Origin: Acidobacterium sp. S8
GTDB taxonomy: Bacteria; Acidobacteriota; Terriglobia; Terriglobales; Acidobacteriaceae
Assembly: GCF_009765985.1 (NCBI RefSeq)
Contig: NZ_LMUM01000037.1
Span: forward strand, 897,025 to 961,024
Direction of reading: 5' to 3'
DNA: 64,000 bases
The notes below the pieces were generated by a model, which was not told the DNA's origin, searched no databases, and saw only the letters and a list, made by a program, of their open reading frames with translations. Positions within the stretch are counted from its first letter, which is position 1; each line of letters starts with the position of its first letter. Below are positions 62,447 through 64,000 of the stretch, piece by piece. The position numbers and the translations under genes were made by a program.

Positions 62447-64000
62447 ATGGCAACGATTCGCTGCTGGAAGCTGGCCCTGTGGGCCTCAATGGTCGCACCG
62501 GGTTGCGGGCTGCTGCCCGCACAGCAGACGCAGCATCCGTCCTTGCCAAAGCCCGCGCGGACCTCGCAACGCTTTTTATCGCAGCGCAGTCTCGGGGCCG
62601 CCGCCGAATCCAGTCCAGCGGAGATGTTGCAGCATGCACGCCAGCAGCATCGCGATTTGGCTGCGGCATCTTCAGGCCCAGCATCGCTCAATGCTCCATG
62701 GGTATCGCTGGGCCCATCTGCGGTGCAGACTTCGAACTACGGAGAGGTGAGCGGACGCGTTACCAGTATTGCCGCCGATCCCTCCAATTCGAATGTTGTT
62801 TATGTCGGCACAACCGGCGGAGGGGTCTGGAAATCGAGTAATGCTGCAGACTCTTCGCCTACCTTTGCACCGCTTACCGATACGCTTCCCACATCAAGTA
62901 GTTGTTCGGCGCCGATTCTGGCGTCGTTGAGCATCGGTGCGCTTACAGTGCAGCCGGGCGCCACAGGTGTTGTGCTTGCGGGTACGGGGGATCCAAACGA
63001 CTCGCTGGACTCCTATTACGGTACGGGCATTCTTCGATCCACTGATAACGGAAAAACGTGGTGCCTGATTCCGAACTCCATGGACGCCTTTTACGGGGCG
63101 CTGCGTGGGTTCTCTTTTCGCGGGCTGGGCTTCGCGGGATTCGCCTGGAGCACTCTGAATTCGCATCTCGTGGTGGCCGCGGCCGCCAGGTCAGCAGAAG
63201 GCGATGCGGTGAATGCCACCAGCGCCAGCAGCTTCGCAGGCCTCTACTATTCCACTGACGACGGGAAGACGTGGCTGCTTGCCACCATCGAAGACGGGTC
63301 GGAGAAAATTATTCAATCGTCCCAGGGCGCGTCGACCGGCGATCCCGGCAATTCGGCAACATCCGTCACATGGAATCCCGTGCGGAACAAGTTTTATGCG
63401 GCGGTTCGCTATCACGGCTATTACGAGTCTGCGGACGGTATTACGTGGACACGCCTGGACAATCAGCCCAGCCTATCGACACTTTTTTCAGGGCAATGCC
63501 CTGCCAATCCAGGCGGTGTCGGCTCTCCGGCATGCCCGATCTTTCGTGGAACGATTACTGCGCAGCCAGTGACCGGCGACCTTTTTGCTCTCACTGTCGA
63601 CAATGCGAATAACGACCAGGGGCTTTGGCAGGATCAATGCAATCTGAACAATGGCGGATGCGCCTCTGCGACCGTGACATTTTCTCAGCAGATACAGGAT
63701 GCTGCGATCGACGGCGGTAGCGGAACGGTAATTTCGCAGGGAGACTACGATCTTTCTCTCGCGGCAGTGCCCGCGCTTGGCGATACGCTGCTCTTCGTCG
63801 GGACGCGCGATATTTTTCGCTGCAGCCTGCTTAATAACTGTGCCTGGCGCAACACTACGAATGTCGACGGCTGCGCGGCTGCCAGGGTCGCGCCCTCGCA
63901 GCACGCATTCGACGCAACTTACGCCGCAAGCGGAGTCATGTATTTCGGAAATGACGGAGGTTTGTGGCGGACGCCGGATGCTGTAAATCAACAGCAGCCC
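62447..64000 (+). CDS. Secreted Asp-box (BNR/sialidase-like beta-propeller) protein, 3' end outside window
   Basis: ATG 62447 opens a frame with no stop up to base 64000 (518 codons seen). The N-terminus (MATIRCWKLALWASMVAPGC) is hydrophobic with a possible lipobox or signal cleavage near 20-26, then a Gln/Ser/Ala-rich linker and a beta-propeller region. The start of the latter, GRVTSIAADPSNSNVVYVGTTGGGVWKS, and the Asp-boxes RSTDNGKTW, YSTDDGKTW and ESADGITW are typical of BNR/sortilin-like repeats. Six to eight cysteines in the propeller suggest extracytoplasmic disulfides. Such proteins are often cell-surface glycosidase-like or adhesive; no catalytic sialidase Arg triad can be assigned. 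Further domains are expected to the right. Confidence 0.85.
   Translation, partial: MATIRCWKLALWASMVAPGCGLLPAQQTQHPSLPKPARTSQRFLSQRSLGAAAESSPAEMLQHARQQHRDLAAASSGPASLNAPWVSLGPSAVQTSNYGEVSGRVTSIAADPSNSNVVYVGTTGGGVWKSSNAADSSPTFAPLTDTLPTSSSCSAPILASLSIGALTVQPGATGVVLAGTGDPNDSLDSYYGTGILRSTDNGKTWCLIPNSMDAFYGALRGFSFRGLGFAGFAWSTLNSHLVVAAAARSAEGDAVNATSASSFAGLYYSTDDGKTWLLATIEDGSEKIIQSSQGASTGDPGNSATSVTWNPVRNKFYAAVRYHGYYESADGITWTRLDNQPSLSTLFSGQCPANPGGVGSPACPIFRGTITAQPVTGDLFALTVDNANNDQGLWQDQCNLNNGGCASATVTFSQQIQDAAIDGGSGTVISQGDYDLSLAAVPALGDTLLFVGTRDIFRCSLLNNCAWRNTTNVDGCAAARVAPSQHAFDATYAASGVMYFGNDGGLWRTPDAVNQQQP

Overview
The window looks like a chromosomal segment of a moderately GC-rich, Gram-negative, aerobic bacterium, most probably an Acidobacteriota of the Acidobacteriaceae/Terriglobia type. 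This is inferred from the gene content: a long two-FtsX-domain ABC permease of the acidobacterial kind, an Oar-like TonB-dependent receptor with an N-terminal carboxypeptidase-regulatory domain, Alternative Complex III followed by a caa3-type oxidase, an Ala-rich RDD protein, ankyrin and TPR proteins, and LptD/LPS machinery. I see no phage, transposase, CRISPR array, rRNA or recognisable tRNA.

Layout. 1-8.1 kb: end of an ABC permease, an unknown membrane/lipoprotein-like protein, a secreted M1 aminopeptidase and a TPR-tailed glycosyltransferase. 8.4-15.5 kb: yajC-secD-secF (protein export), tonB-exbB-exbD-exbD (energy supply to the outer membrane) and a TPR lipoprotein, with clear intrinsic terminators. 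15.6-17.7 kb: biotin carboxylase and biotin carrier. 17.8-22.9 kb: an ankyrin protein, then a small His/Cys-rich membrane protein and a TonB-dependent receptor behind a strong inverted repeat that overlaps the predicted promoter (candidate metal-responsive uptake unit). 23.0-29.1 kb, minus strand: Gfo/Idh oxidoreductase, then lptD, a DsbA-like lipoprotein and a SurA-like isomerase, which together form an apparent LptD folding and disulfide module. 29.2-34.5 kb: RDD protein, class A beta-lactamase, an atypical ROK protein with an SthA-type transhydrogenase, and ThiE. 34.5-37.6 kb: a membrane-anchored unknown and yceD-rpmF-plsX. 37.8-46.8 kb: phosphoesterase, di-heme peroxidase, two MacB-type permeases, HpnI-like glycosyltransferase plus ABM protein, and an ArnT-like glycosyltransferase. 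47.2-60.8 kb: one long respiratory operon, actABCDEF - unknown single-TM protein - sco - coxB/A/C/D. 60.9-64 kb: class II photolyase and the start of a secreted Asp-box (BNR-like) protein that runs off the right end; the frame is open to base 64000.

How the parts fit. Much of the window serves the cell envelope: export (YajC/SecDF), outer-membrane energisation (TonB/ExbBD) and the receptor it would power, LPS transport (LptD) with its own oxidase and chaperone, and envelope glycosyltransferases. The respiratory operon should pass electrons from quinol through ACIII (ActA/ActE hemes) to the cytochrome c domain fused to CoxB and then to the A2-type heme-copper site of CoxA.

Between genes there is a family of short hairpin repeats sharing the head GGTGCCCC. 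Most sit 8-26 nt (one 77 nt) after stop codons in the same orientation as the gene and look like dispersed repeats doing duty as terminators. This, the operator-like palindrome at 19750-19771, the lptD-dsbA-surA cluster and the ROK protein with altered motifs are the observations I would follow first. Start codons were moved from the longest frame wherever a ribosome binding site or family comparison favoured a shorter one; each case is explained.
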